A stretch of 64,000 bases of DNA from contig JALWDJ010000082.1 in the NCBI GenBank assembly GCA_027014605.1, positions 1 to 64,000 of the forward strand, written 5' to 3'. Positions 20,577 to 29,847 of this stretch are shown piece by piece; the first letter of the stretch is position 1, and each line of letters begins with the position of its first letter. The DNA is from Campylobacteraceae bacterium (lineage in GTDB: Bacteria; Campylobacterota; Campylobacteria; Campylobacterales; Sulfurovaceae). The position numbers and the translations under genes are program-made. The notes beneath the pieces are model-generated. The model was not told where the DNA came from. It saw only the letters and a program-made list of their open reading frames with translations, and made no database searches.

Positions 20577-21191
20577 CTAAACTGCATGTTGATACTCCTT
20601 GGAGTAATTATGACTATTATTACTATTTAAAAAGGCTTTTTTCATTAAATTAAAAAGTTTTTCCATTAAACTTTTAGGTTTTACAATATCTTCCATAAGT
20701 TGATGATAATTAGTATGTCTCTCATCTAAGTAGCCTTGTAAATATACTAAAGATGCTTCCATACCATGTCTCTTTTCTATATCTAAAAGAGCTTCATATA
20801 AATCTTCAATAGCTTCAACTGCTTTTTTTGATGCAGGTCGTCTAAATGCTATATAACTATTAATTTGTCCATTAATATCTCTATGGTTTTCAAAATCTGT
20901 TGTAACCCAATAATATTTGCCTGATTTTGCTAAGTTTTTAACTATAGCTGTAATATTTCCACCACTCTGTATAGTTTTCCACATCAAATAAAATATGGCT
21001 CGTGGCATATCTGGATGTCTTAATATATTGTGTGGTACACCTATTAATTCATTTCTATCATACCCTGAAACTTCACAAAAATAGTCATTAGCATATAGAA
21101 TTTTCCCATTCTTATCTGTCTTACTAACAATAATTTTTTTTGAATTTATCTTTATCTCTTCATCTATTGGCAATGGTCTATAAATCTGCAT
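20577..21191 (-). CDS. PAS-domain protein, Aer/CetB-like
   Basis: A 204-residue protein with one PAS domain at about residues 20-125. GKILYANDYFCEVSGYDRNELIGVPHNILRHPDMPRA is the typical Aer-type PAS that binds FAD in energy taxis receptors. No signalling output follows: only a helical tail of about 80 residues, ending in a basic amphipathic stretch. This matches the split arrangement of Campylobacter CetB, where the PAS protein works with a separate methyl-accepting partner. No such partner is adjacent. FAD binding is inferred from family. Confidence 0.82.
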   Translation of the reverse strand: MQIYRPLPIDEEIKINSKKIIVSKTDKNGKILYANDYFCEVSGYDRNELIGVPHNILRHPDMPRAIFYLMWKTIQSGGNITAIVKNLAKSGKYYWVTTDFENHRDINGQINSYIAFRRPASKKAVEAIEDLYEALLDIEKRHGMEASLVYLQGYLDERHTNYHQLMEDIVKPKSLMEKLFNLMKKAFLNSNNSHNYSKEYQHAV

Positions 21192-21294
21192 AACTACCCT
21201 TTTTATTTTTCATTAAAAGTAAGTATAACAGTAGAATTGGCACTAATAGTGAAAATAATAAAAAATATTTTATTAGTTAATTAATTTAATTTTA

Positions 21295-21313
21295 AAGTTA
21301 TATTAAATAACTT
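21295..21313 (-). terminator. Possible AT-rich terminator after dsbD
   Basis: AAGTTAT (21295-21301) and ATAACTT (21307-21313) form a 7-bp stem with a 5-nt loop, six bases beyond the dsbD stop. On the minus strand a TTTAAAATT tract follows. The stem has only one G-C pair, so it is weak. Confidence 0.35.
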
Positions 21314-21318
21314 CTTAT

Positions 21319-23109
21319 CTATTTAATAGATTTTAATATTTTTAATAAAGCCTCAGGTTTTATAAATCCTGTTATAGATTTTTGAGGTAGATAGCTATTA
21401 TTTTTATCAAAAAAGATAATATTTGGAGTTCCGAAGAGATGATATTTTTTCAGAAGAGCCTTATCTTCATCTGTATCGTTTGTAACATCTATACTAATGA
21501 ATTTAAATCTTTTCATCTCAGCTTTTACTCTTTTATCTGGAAAAGTTATCTCTTCAAGTTCTCTACATGCTGGACAAGTTTTTTTATTAAAATCAACCAT
21601 AACAAGCTTCTTACTCTCTTTTACCTCCTTTAATAATCTATCTATTGAGTAACCAAGAGTTGGTTTACTATTCTCTTTATCTTCTATAGTATTTTTGCTA
21701 TTAGATGTTATATTATTAATAACTTTTTGTGTTGTAAATTTTTCAAAAGGGTGTAGCATAGAGGTTGAACCACTAAGCATACCTATAAATAGAGAAGTTC
21801 CATATACCAATAGAACAAAAGATAATAGTTGAAATAGTTTAGTAGCTCCAATTCTCTCTTTGCTACTATTAAATACACCCATATATATTGCTGTACCCAT
21901 AAATAGAAGAGACCATAAAAGTATAGTAAGTGATGGTGGTAGCACTTTTCCAAACATAAATATGGCAAGTCCTAACATAATAACTCCAAAGACTTGCGAT
22001 ACTACTGTCATCCAACCACCTGGTTTTGGCATAAATTTACCTGCTCCAATACCAACTAAAATTAGAGGAAGTCCCATACCTAAACTCATAACAAACAGAG
22101 CAACTCCTCCTAAGAGGGCATCACCTGTTTGAGATATAAATATAACAGCTCCTGCAAGAGGAGGGGCAACACAAGGCCCAATTATGAAAGCAGATAGAAA
22201 ACCCATAATAGCAGTTCCTAAAATTCCACCCCTGCCTTGTGCATTATCACTTACACTATTAATTTTAGATTGCCATTTTGCTGGTAATTGAAGTTCATAA
22301 TAACCAAATAGTGAAATTGCTAATGCAAAAAATAGAATACCAAAGAGTGATAAAACCCATCGATTTTGCATTGCAGATTGAATATCAGCCCCAAGTAGTC
22401 CAGATATTACTCCAACAGCCGTATATGTAATTGCCATAGATAAGACATATATTAATGATGTAAAAAATCCTCTCACAGCACTAGGTTCTCTTGTTCCTGA
22501 TTGAGATACAATAATAGAAGATAAAATTGGTATCATAGGAAAGATACATGGAGTAAGTGCTAATAGTAGTCCTAATATTAAGAATAGAAAAATAATAAAA
22601 GTAGAACTCTCACTTTTTAGCACATCTACTATATTTCCTGCATTAGATTCATCTGTTAGACTCATTATTTTACTAAAAAAGCTAGGTTCAGGTGTCTTGA
22701 ATTTATATCTCTTTTTTATAGTATTATAACAGATACCATTATCAGAGCAACCTTGTAGTTCTATCTCAAAAGTATAATTACCTTTAACTTTTGAAGTTAT
22801 TTGTGAGATTGGGATATTAACCAATATGGATTTTTCATAAACCATATTACCATTAACTTTATGAGCTTTTGGTCTAGTAACATTTAACTCAAATTTTTTA
22901 GGTTCTATAATCCTATATTTTAATGATTTATCTGTAATATGAATTTTTTTACCTAAAATAATTTTAGTCTCTATCATATCTCCATTTTCAACAGCAGAGA
23001 CTTTAAATGCCTCTTCTGGTGATAAAAAATTTGATTGACCTTTTAAGGCCGAACCAAAATCAGCATTTAAAAAAAGTGTTACTAATAAAAATAATTTCAA
23101 CATTCGCAT
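21319..23109 (-). CDS. dsbD: thiol:disulfide interchange protein DsbD
   Basis: The ORF track opens at 23226, but the signal peptide MRMLKLFLLVTLFLNADFGS begins at ATG 23109, preceded by AAAAAGGG at about 10 nt, so I use that start (596 residues). The periplasmic alpha domain (about 20-150) has the redox cysteines in GCSDNGICYN. An eight-helix membrane domain follows, with its cysteines in ALTPCIFPMIP and IGPCVAPPLAG. The C-terminal thioredoxin-like gamma domain has TCPACRELEE. It passes electrons from cytoplasmic thioredoxin to periplasmic thiols, including cytochrome c maturation. Confidence 0.93.
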   Translation of the reverse strand: MRMLKLFLLVTLFLNADFGSALKGQSNFLSPEEAFKVSAVENGDMIETKIILGKKIHITDKSLKYRIIEPKKFELNVTRPKAHKVNGNMVYEKSILVNIPISQITSKVKGNYTFEIELQGCSDNGICYNTIKKRYKFKTPEPSFFSKIMSLTDESNAGNIVDVLKSESSTFIIFLFLILGLLLALTPCIFPMIPILSSIIVSQSGTREPSAVRGFFTSLIYVLSMAITYTAVGVISGLLGADIQSAMQNRWVLSLFGILFFALAISLFGYYELQLPAKWQSKINSVSDNAQGRGGILGTAIMGFLSAFIIGPCVAPPLAGAVIFISQTGDALLGGVALFVMSLGMGLPLILVGIGAGKFMPKPGGWMTVVSQVFGVIMLGLAIFMFGKVLPPSLTILLWSLLFMGTAIYMGVFNSSKERIGATKLFQLLSFVLLVYGTSLFIGMLSGSTSMLHPFEKFTTQKVINNITSNSKNTIEDKENSKPTLGYSIDRLLKEVKESKKLVMVDFNKKTCPACRELEEITFPDKRVKAEMKRFKFISIDVTNDTDEDKALLKKYHLFGTPNIIFFDKNNSYLPQKSITGFIKPEALLKILKSIK

Positions 23110-23309
23110 CTGATTTAATCCCTTTTTGAAAGTGAATAGTGTATATAGTACTATACATAAAATATCTATAGTACTATAGCGAATGAAGTGTAAAATTTTC
23201 GTTAATAGAGCGATAAAAAGTGCCAATAATTATCATATTTTTAATATTTTATAAAAAAGTACTACTTATGCTCTAAATTTACTATAAAAAATATAAAAAA
23301 GGATTTATT

Positions 23310-24830
23310 TTGTTACTTAATTTAGAAAATCAAGATTCACTCTATTTAAAGGAGTATAGCAATACGCTAGTTAATTGGTTTCCGTGGGGGAAAGAGAGTT
23401 TCCAAAAAGCAAAAGATGAGAAAAAACCTATTTTTTTATCTATAGGATATAGTGGTTCTGTTCTATGTAAAAAGATGAAAGAGGAGTCATTTAATAGTAA
23501 AACTATTGCTGATTTATTAAATAGAAATTTTATATCTATAAAAGTAGATAGAGATGAGAGAGTCGATATTGATAGATTTTATAAAAAAGTATATAAATTA
23601 ATGAATGGACAGAACTGCTCATCACCTATCTCTATTTTTATGAGTGAAGATTTAGAGCCATTTTATAGTGTTGCCTATATTCCCACATCTCCAAGAGGAA
23701 ATGTACTTGGATTTCAAGAACTTTTAGAGGTAATTATAGAGAAGTATAAGAATGATAAAGATACTCTAAAGGAGAAAGGGCAAGAGGTACTCTCATATAT
23801 AGAATCAAAATATAAAAAGATAGAGGCAACTAGATTAAATAGTACTATATTAAAAACTATAAATTTGCATTTAGATGAGGTTTTTGATAGAGAAAATGGT
23901 GGTTTTGGAGATACACCTAAATTTCTTCAAATATCTATATTAAATTTAATTTTAGAATATTATAAAATTAATAACCAAGATAAAATTTTAAGTAAATTAA
24001 CTTTTACACTTGAAAATATGGCAAATAGGGAAATTTTTGATATTAAAAGAGGTGGGTTTTATAGGTATGCTAATGAGAAAGATTGGAGCAATCCAAGATT
24101 AGAGAAGATGAGTTATGAAAATGCTAATATAACCTCTATCTATATAGAAGCTTATAAGATTACAGATAATAGTTTATATAGAGATATTGCTATTAAAAAT
24201 ATAGATTTCATCTATAACTATTTTTATAAAGGGTCTCTTTTTGGCTCAAATTTAATAGAAAATAGAGATGGTTCTATATTTATAGATGATAAAGTAGTAA
24301 CATCTTTTAATGCTATGATTATAGATATGTTATTTTTAGCATCTACTATAGACAATAGATATTTAAATATTGCAGTAGATGCTTTAGATACTCTATTAGA
24401 TAGATTTTATATTAATGGAGAGTTATATCATACTAATAATATAATTGGATTTTTAGAAGATTATGCCTATTTAGGTTTAGCTCTCTTAAGAGGATATGAG
24501 GTAACTTCTAATCAAGAGTATCTTGTATTAACTCAATCAATTTTAAATAGTGCTATTGATAGATTTTATAATTATGGAAGGTGGAAATTTTCTAATAGTG
24601 ATATAGTTATATATGATGAGATATATGATATAGATTATCCATCAGCTACCTCTAAGATATTATATCTAATAGAGAGAATTTCACCATTAGTTGAGGGAGA
24701 TTATAGTCATATACTATTTAAAACTTTAGAATTTAACTCATATAATCTAATGCGTCAACCCCTAAGTTATCCAGAGATGAGTAGAGTTTTATTACTATAT
24801 TTAAAAGATGATATAATTACAAAAAAATAG
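23310..24830 (+). CDS. YyaL/DUF255-family protein with degenerate thioredoxin-like site
   Basis: A 506-residue protein of the YyaL/SPATA20 family. The N-terminal thioredoxin-like DUF255 domain is clear (NTLVNWFPWGKESFQKAKDE, then KPIFLSIGYS). Where the family usually has CHWCH the sequence reads GSVLCKKM, so one cysteine and both His are missing. GGFGDTPKF marks the C-terminal (alpha/alpha)6-like domain. The usual length is about 600-700 residues, so it is also shortened. The start is TTG after AAAAAAGGA. Function is unestablished even for intact members. Confidence 0.85.
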   Translation: MLLNLENQDSLYLKEYSNTLVNWFPWGKESFQKAKDEKKPIFLSIGYSGSVLCKKMKEESFNSKTIADLLNRNFISIKVDRDERVDIDRFYKKVYKLMNGQNCSSPISIFMSEDLEPFYSVAYIPTSPRGNVLGFQELLEVIIEKYKNDKDTLKEKGQEVLSYIESKYKKIEATRLNSTILKTINLHLDEVFDRENGGFGDTPKFLQISILNLILEYYKINNQDKILSKLTFTLENMANREIFDIKRGGFYRYANEKDWSNPRLEKMSYENANITSIYIEAYKITDNSLYRDIAIKNIDFIYNYFYKGSLFGSNLIENRDGSIFIDDKVVTSFNAMIIDMLFLASTIDNRYLNIAVDALDTLLDRFYINGELYHTNNIIGFLEDYAYLGLALLRGYEVTSNQEYLVLTQSILNSAIDRFYNYGRWKFSNSDIVIYDEIYDIDYPSATSKILYLIERISPLVEGDYSHILFKTLEFNSYNLMRQPLSYPEMSRVLLLYLKDDIITKK

Positions 24831-24852
24831 TACCATGTGAGGGGAGAGGATT

Positions 24853-25560
24853 ATGCTTAAAAAAATAATAGTAACTATAGTTATAGCTCTATTAATAATT
24901 GGATGTAAAGAGGAGGTAAAAAAAGATAGTAATCTTACAAAAAAATTACTTAAAGAGAAAAAGAGTAGTATTAAAGAGCAAAATATCACTAAAGAGGAAG
25001 AGATAGTTCCAGAGGAAACAACTATAACTGATAATGAATATAATAGTGAACAATTAGAGTTAAAAACAGCATTAGAGAGCTATTTAGAGGAGTTAAAGTC
25101 TCTAAATATAGAAGGTATTATAGATATGACATATCCTAAACTATTTATTCCTATTAATAAAAATATGTTTAGAAGATATATTGATAGCATCATAACTTCA
25201 AAAGATATTACAATAGAATCTTTTGATACAAATATTACTAATATTGGAGATATACAATCTTTTAATAATGGGGAGTTTGCTAGAGTAGAGTATAAGAGTA
25301 TAATAAGATTGGCATTTATAAATCCAAATTTATATAGTGATAAACTTAGTATGAGAGTTTTAAATGATGCTTTAACTAGTAAATATGGTAGTGATAATAT
25401 TCAAATAGATACTTTAAATAGAGAGATTATTATAAAAAGAGATGAGAAATTATTAGCAATAAAAGAGAAAGATAGTGATTGGAAATTTATTGGAGATAAT
25501 AAAGAGTATAGACGACTATACCCTCAGATTATACCTCTAGATATATTATCTCAAATCTAA
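24853..25560 (+). CDS. Predicted lipoprotein of unknown function
   Basis: A 235-residue protein starting MLKKIIVTIVIALLIIGCKEE, a signal peptide with lipobox IIGC. A Lys/Glu-rich linker (about 20-60) leads to a mixed alpha/beta C-terminal domain with no motif I recognise. It is 22 nt after the YyaL-like gene, so probably co-transcribed. It ends tail to tail with dnaE, their stop codons overlapping by 3 nt. Confidence 0.75.
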   Translation: MLKKIIVTIVIALLIIGCKEEVKKDSNLTKKLLKEKKSSIKEQNITKEEEIVPEETTITDNEYNSEQLELKTALESYLEELKSLNIEGIIDMTYPKLFIPINKNMFRRYIDSIITSKDITIESFDTNITNIGDIQSFNNGEFARVEYKSIIRLAFINPNLYSDKLSMRVLNDALTSKYGSDNIQIDTLNREIIIKRDEKLLAIKEKDSDWKFIGDNKEYRRLYPQIIPLDILSQI

Positions 25561-28500
25561 GTAACTTCTATTCCAAGCTCTTTTGCTTCATCAATAATCA
25601 TTTCAGATACTCTCATATTGGACTCTATAATAATATCTGACTCTTCTGATTTAATTTTTAATTGGAGTGGTCGTTTTCCTTGATATTTCTGAACTAGACA
25701 GTATAACTCTTCAATAATTTTAGTATTAGGCATAAGATTAATAGATAATATAATAGGTGGGAGTATTGGTTCTGGAGTATGTATAATTTCTTTTTTTATA
25801 TTAATTTTCTCTTTTCTTGCTTCTTTTAGAGACTCTATCTTTAATATACTTATTTTAGTAGATTTTTCATCTCTACTAATCCTAACTTTAAAAGCTATTG
25901 GTTTATCTAAGTCAAACTCCTCCTTTAACTCATTTAATTTATTTTCAAAAAGCATTAACTCAATATTTCCATGTAAATCCATAATATTGGCAATTCCAAA
26001 TTTATTTCCTCTTTTAGAGATTTTTTCTGTTATTGAGTCTATTTTACCAATAAGTAAAGTTTGTGAGCCATCTGCTAAATCATCTATCTCTGAGCTAAGA
26101 GTATATGTAATATTTTTAAGCTCTTCTCTATATTCATCTAATGGGTGACCAGATACATAAAATCCTAAAGACTCTTTTTCTAATTCTAGTAACTCTAAAA
26201 GTTTATACTCCTCTATTTGTTTTATATGAATATCGACTCTTTTCATATCCTCATCATCACTAAATAGAGAGCCTATAACTTGTTTTTTAGCTAACATTGC
26301 TCTACCAGCCTCTCCCACAAGATACTCTATATTTGTAAGTAGAGCTTTTCTTGTATATCCAAAAGTATCAAATGCTCCTGCTTTGATGAGTGTCTCTATA
26401 ACTTTTTTATTTACTTTACTAGCATCAATCCTTGATATAAAATCACTCATATCTTTAAACTCTCCACCTTCATTTCGAGTTTTCATAATAGAGTTAATAG
26501 CTACATCTCCAGCTCCCTTTAATGCACCCATTCCAAAAAATACAACATTCTTACCATCTATGGTATCAGCTTGAAATACTAAATCCGAACGGTTAATATC
26601 TGGTGGGAGAAGTTCTATATTTAATCTTTTTAACTCATCTATATACTTTACAACCTTATCTGTATTGTTTTTCTCTAAAGTTAAGATTGCAGACATAAAC
26701 TCTGTTGGGTAGTAGTATTTTAAAAAAGAGGTATAAAATGTTATCATAGCATAGGCTGCTGAGTGAGATTTATTAAATCCATACCCTGCAAATTTAACAA
26801 TTAAATCAAAAAGTTCTTCAGATTTTTCTCTATCAAACCCTCTCTTCTCTGCACCATTTGCAAACTCTCCTTTTAATCTATCCATCTCCTCTTTAATCTT
26901 TTTCCCCATAGCCCGTCTAACTAAATCAGCTCCACCAAGAGTAAATCCACCAATAGTTTGAACTATCTGCATAACCTGCTCTTGATATACAATAACTCCA
27001 TAGGTAGGTTTTAAGATGGGTTCAAGTTCAGGAAACATATAAGTAGTCTCTGCCCTTCCATGTTTTCTCTCAACAAAATCATCAAGCATTCCAGATTCCA
27101 TAGGGCCAGGGCGATAGAGTGCTAACATAGCAATAATATCTTCAAATCTACTAGGTTTAAGTTTTTTAGATAAATCTTGCATACCTGCTGATTCTATCTG
27201 AAATAGTCCTAAAGTATCTCCTGTAGATATATACTCATATACTTTAGGGTCATTTATATCTTGATGTACAAAATCTACTCTCTTTCCATATCTCTTCTCT
27301 ACAAGTTTGTTTGCCTCTTCAATAACAGTTAGAGTCTTTAATCCCAAAAAATCAAATTTAATTAAATCAACATCTTCAACATATTTACCATTATATTGAG
27401 TAGCTAATATATCTTGTCCTGTTGGTTTAAATATAGGTGTTTTTTTCCAAAGCTCTTCATTAGATATTACAACTCCAGCAGCGTGTGTTCCTGCATTTCT
27501 ATTTAATCCCTCTAGGGCTAATGCAAAATTCCAAACTCTCTTAGCACGAGGATTTGTCTCTATTAACTCTTTTATCTTCGGCTCTTTTTCAAAAGATTTT
27601 TTTAAATTAATCCCCAATTCATCAGGGATTAATTTTGCCATCTTATCGGCTTCTGAGTATGGCATATCAAGAACTCTTGCTACATCTCTTATAACCCCTT
27701 TAGCTTGGAGCTTACCAAAAGTGATAATTTGAGCCACATTATATCTACCATACTTATGAATAACATAGTCTAATATCTCTTGTCGTCTTGCTTGACAAAA
27801 ATCCATATCAATATCTGGCATACTAACCCTTTCAGGATTTAAAAATCTCTCAAAAAGTAACCCATAAGGTAGAGGGTCAATATCTGTAATTTTTAGAGAG
27901 TAAGCAACAAGCGAACCTGCGGCTGAATTATGCACAATATAGTTAGAGGTTGTATATGAGTGGTCATCTTCTACCGTAAAATCATAGACTTCTCTTTTCT
28001 CTTTTTTATGTTTAGTAATTTTTCTTACTTTTAGTTTTATATAATCTTTCTCTATCTTATAGATATTTTGTCGCTCTTTTGGAATATCATAAATTGAGCC
28101 ATTTGAGGGAATTTTTATTATATATTTAGACTCTTTTTTCTCTATAGAAGATGGAATACCAACTTGGAAAATTAAATTTCGTACCTTTAAGGCTTCATCT
28201 AATGAGTTGAATTTAGATATTAAATCTTCTCCTCTAAGAGTAAAATATCTATCTAACTCTTTTAATATACTATCTTCTTTACTTTTTAATATTTTAGGGA
28301 TAGGTACAACTAACCAATCTTTAGTAGTTATATCTTGTGCCTCTCTCCATCTATTATCTCCTATATATATTTTATGGTCTTTAGTTAGCGTAATATGATT
28401 AATAAGGTCTCCATAAAAAGTGGAGATAGTTAATAACTCCTCTTTTATATCATACTTAAAACACTCTGTAACTTTTTTTAGAGTGTTATTATTAGTTAAA

Positions 28501-29753
28501 ACCGTATCTCCCACTTTAATTTTATTAATTTTTTTAGTTTCTATTTGATTTTTCGTAATATAATAAACTAAAGCGTCTTCTGTTAAACAACCTCTTCCAG
28601 GTCCTACAGGAATACCCATCTCTTTAGCTTTACTTACAAACTCCCAAACAATAAGCATATATCCAGGAAATTTCATAGAGTTAATAATATCCATCTCTCT
28701 TTTAAGTCTATCTCTATACTCTTGGTGTTTTGTTTTTGGAACAATTTTTAATCTCTCTTCTAAACCTTTTTTAGACTCATGAATAAATAGTACCTTATCA
28801 TTCTCTAAAGAGTACTCTTTTTGGGGTTCAGGAAGAGTTATCCCTGCTAATTTTGCTCTCTCTCTTGTAAATTTAAAATTTGGTGGAGTTGGATTTCCAA
28901 GTTTAATCTCTAAATTACACTTATCTGCTATCTCTTGAGTATTGCTTATAGCTTCTGGAATATCTGCAAATAGTTTTGCCATCTCTTCAGGAGATTTAAT
29001 ATAAAATTCATGAACAGAGTGACGCATTCTATCAGGGTCATCATATAGTTTATTCATAGCAATACACATAAAAACTTCATGTGCATCCGCATCCTCTTTT
29101 AGAGTGTAATGGGTATCATTTGTAGCTATTAATTTTATGCCTGTCTCTTGACTTAATCTAATTATATCTTTATCTATATTATATTGATGGTCAATTCCAT
29201 GACGCATAATCTCCATATAAAAATCATCTCCAAAAACCTCTTTGTATCTTAAAGCTACCCTCTTTGCTTCTTCATACCCTTTAGCACCATTTTTAATATT
29301 TTTTTCACTCATATTTAAATGCCAGTTTATCTCACCTTGAAGACAAGCAGATGAACAGATTAACCCCTCATGGTTCTCTTTAAGTAATTTCCAATTAATC
29401 CTAGGATAGTAGTAGAACCCATGAATATAGGCTTGTGAACTTAGATACATAAGATTTTTATATCCTGTATTATTTTTTGCATATAGACATATATGAAATC
29501 TCTCTCTTGTACTTTTATCTTCGATATTACTCTCATTATGAATATAGGCTTCCATTCCAATAATAGGTTTTATTCCCTCTTTTTTCATTGTGTTGTAAAA
29601 GGTTATTGTACCAAACATATTGCCATGGTCTGTCATAGCCACAGAATTCATTCCTAACTCTTTAATTTTTTTCGCTAAGATGTCAATCTTATTTGCTCCA
29701 TCAAGCATAGAGTATTCTGTATGTAGGTGTAGATGTGTATACTTAATTGACAT
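25557..29753 (-). CDS. dnaE: DNA polymerase III alpha subunit, interrupted by an intein
   Basis: The replicative polymerase catalytic subunit, 1398 residues as translated. The PHP domain opens with HLHLHTEYSMLDG. The catalytic palm has GPGRG...SAAGSLVAYSL and the aspartates of PDIDMDF (Asp647, Asp649). The rest follows the usual C-family order: FDFLGLKTL, LYRPGPMESGM, YQEQVMQI and the C-terminal OB-type domain. Residues 389-609 are an intein; removing them leaves 1177 residues, a normal DnaE length with GPGRG joined to SAAGS. The gene follows feoB on the same strand but is separated by a long hairpin. Confidence 0.97.
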   Translation of the reverse strand: MSIKYTHLHLHTEYSMLDGANKIDILAKKIKELGMNSVAMTDHGNMFGTITFYNTMKKEGIKPIIGMEAYIHNESNIEDKSTRERFHICLYAKNNTGYKNLMYLSSQAYIHGFYYYPRINWKLLKENHEGLICSSACLQGEINWHLNMSEKNIKNGAKGYEEAKRVALRYKEVFGDDFYMEIMRHGIDHQYNIDKDIIRLSQETGIKLIATNDTHYTLKEDADAHEVFMCIAMNKLYDDPDRMRHSVHEFYIKSPEEMAKLFADIPEAISNTQEIADKCNLEIKLGNPTPPNFKFTRERAKLAGITLPEPQKEYSLENDKVLFIHESKKGLEERLKIVPKTKHQEYRDRLKREMDIINSMKFPGYMLIVWEFVSKAKEMGIPVGPGRGCLTEDALVYYITKNQIETKKINKIKVGDTVLTNNNTLKKVTECFKYDIKEELLTISTFYGDLINHITLTKDHKIYIGDNRWREAQDITTKDWLVVPIPKILKSKEDSILKELDRYFTLRGEDLISKFNSLDEALKVRNLIFQVGIPSSIEKKESKYIIKIPSNGSIYDIPKERQNIYKIEKDYIKLKVRKITKHKKEKREVYDFTVEDDHSYTTSNYIVHNSAAGSLVAYSLKITDIDPLPYGLLFERFLNPERVSMPDIDMDFCQARRQEILDYVIHKYGRYNVAQIITFGKLQAKGVIRDVARVLDMPYSEADKMAKLIPDELGINLKKSFEKEPKIKELIETNPRAKRVWNFALALEGLNRNAGTHAAGVVISNEELWKKTPIFKPTGQDILATQYNGKYVEDVDLIKFDFLGLKTLTVIEEANKLVEKRYGKRVDFVHQDINDPKVYEYISTGDTLGLFQIESAGMQDLSKKLKPSRFEDIIAMLALYRPGPMESGMLDDFVERKHGRAETTYMFPELEPILKPTYGVIVYQEQVMQIVQTIGGFTLGGADLVRRAMGKKIKEEMDRLKGEFANGAEKRGFDREKSEELFDLIVKFAGYGFNKSHSAAYAMITFYTSFLKYYYPTEFMSAILTLEKNNTDKVVKYIDELKRLNIELLPPDINRSDLVFQADTIDGKNVVFFGMGALKGAGDVAINSIMKTRNEGGEFKDMSDFISRIDASKVNKKVIETLIKAGAFDTFGYTRKALLTNIEYLVGEAGRAMLAKKQVIGSLFSDDEDMKRVDIHIKQIEEYKLLELLELEKESLGFYVSGHPLDEYREELKNITYTLSSEIDDLADGSQTLLIGKIDSITEKISKRGNKFGIANIMDLHGNIELMLFENKLNELKEEFDLDKPIAFKVRISRDEKSTKISILKIESLKEARKEKINIKKEIIHTPEPILPPIILSINLMPNTKIIEELYCLVQKYQGKRPLQLKIKSEESDIIIESNMRVSEMIIDEAKELGIEVT
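27927..28589 (-). mobile_element. DnaE intein, 221 residues, with degenerate endonuclease region
   Basis: Residues 389-609 of the dnaE product. Block A starts with the nucleophile Cys389 (CLTEDALVYYI). Block B is HITLTKDHKIYIGD with the T-x-x-H pair Thr457/His460. Block F is VYDFTVEDDHSYTTSNYIVHN, ending in the penultimate His608 and terminal Asn609, followed by Ser610 as +1 nucleophile. All canonical splicing residues are present, so activity is likely. Between B and F are about 125 residues without a visible LAGLIDADG motif. The part KFNSLDEALKVRNLIFQVG ... YIIKI resembles the tail of a LAGLIDADG endonuclease, so it looks like a decayed homing intein. It sits at a highly conserved active-site position, the usual location for inteins. 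Confidence 0.93.
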
Positions 29754-29800
29754 ATATTTATTTACCTTTTATTATAAATTTTTTTAATATATTCTGTTAT

Positions 29801-29833
29801 GTTTATCTCAATTATATCAAAATTGAGATAAAC
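29801..29833 (-). terminator. 13-bp perfect hairpin between feoB and dnaE
   Basis: GTTTATCTCAATT and AATTGAGATAAAC are perfect 13-bp arms around a 7-nt loop, 15 nt beyond the feoB stop and 48 nt before the dnaE start. This suits a terminator for the iron operon, but no T tract follows on the minus strand. An operator or mRNA-stabilising hairpin is an alternative. Confidence 0.5.
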
Positions 29834-29847
29834 CTCTATGAGAATAT

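Noticed and set aside
25557-29753. Split or frameshifted dnaE
   Set aside because: The reading frame is continuous and the extra length is explained by the intein.
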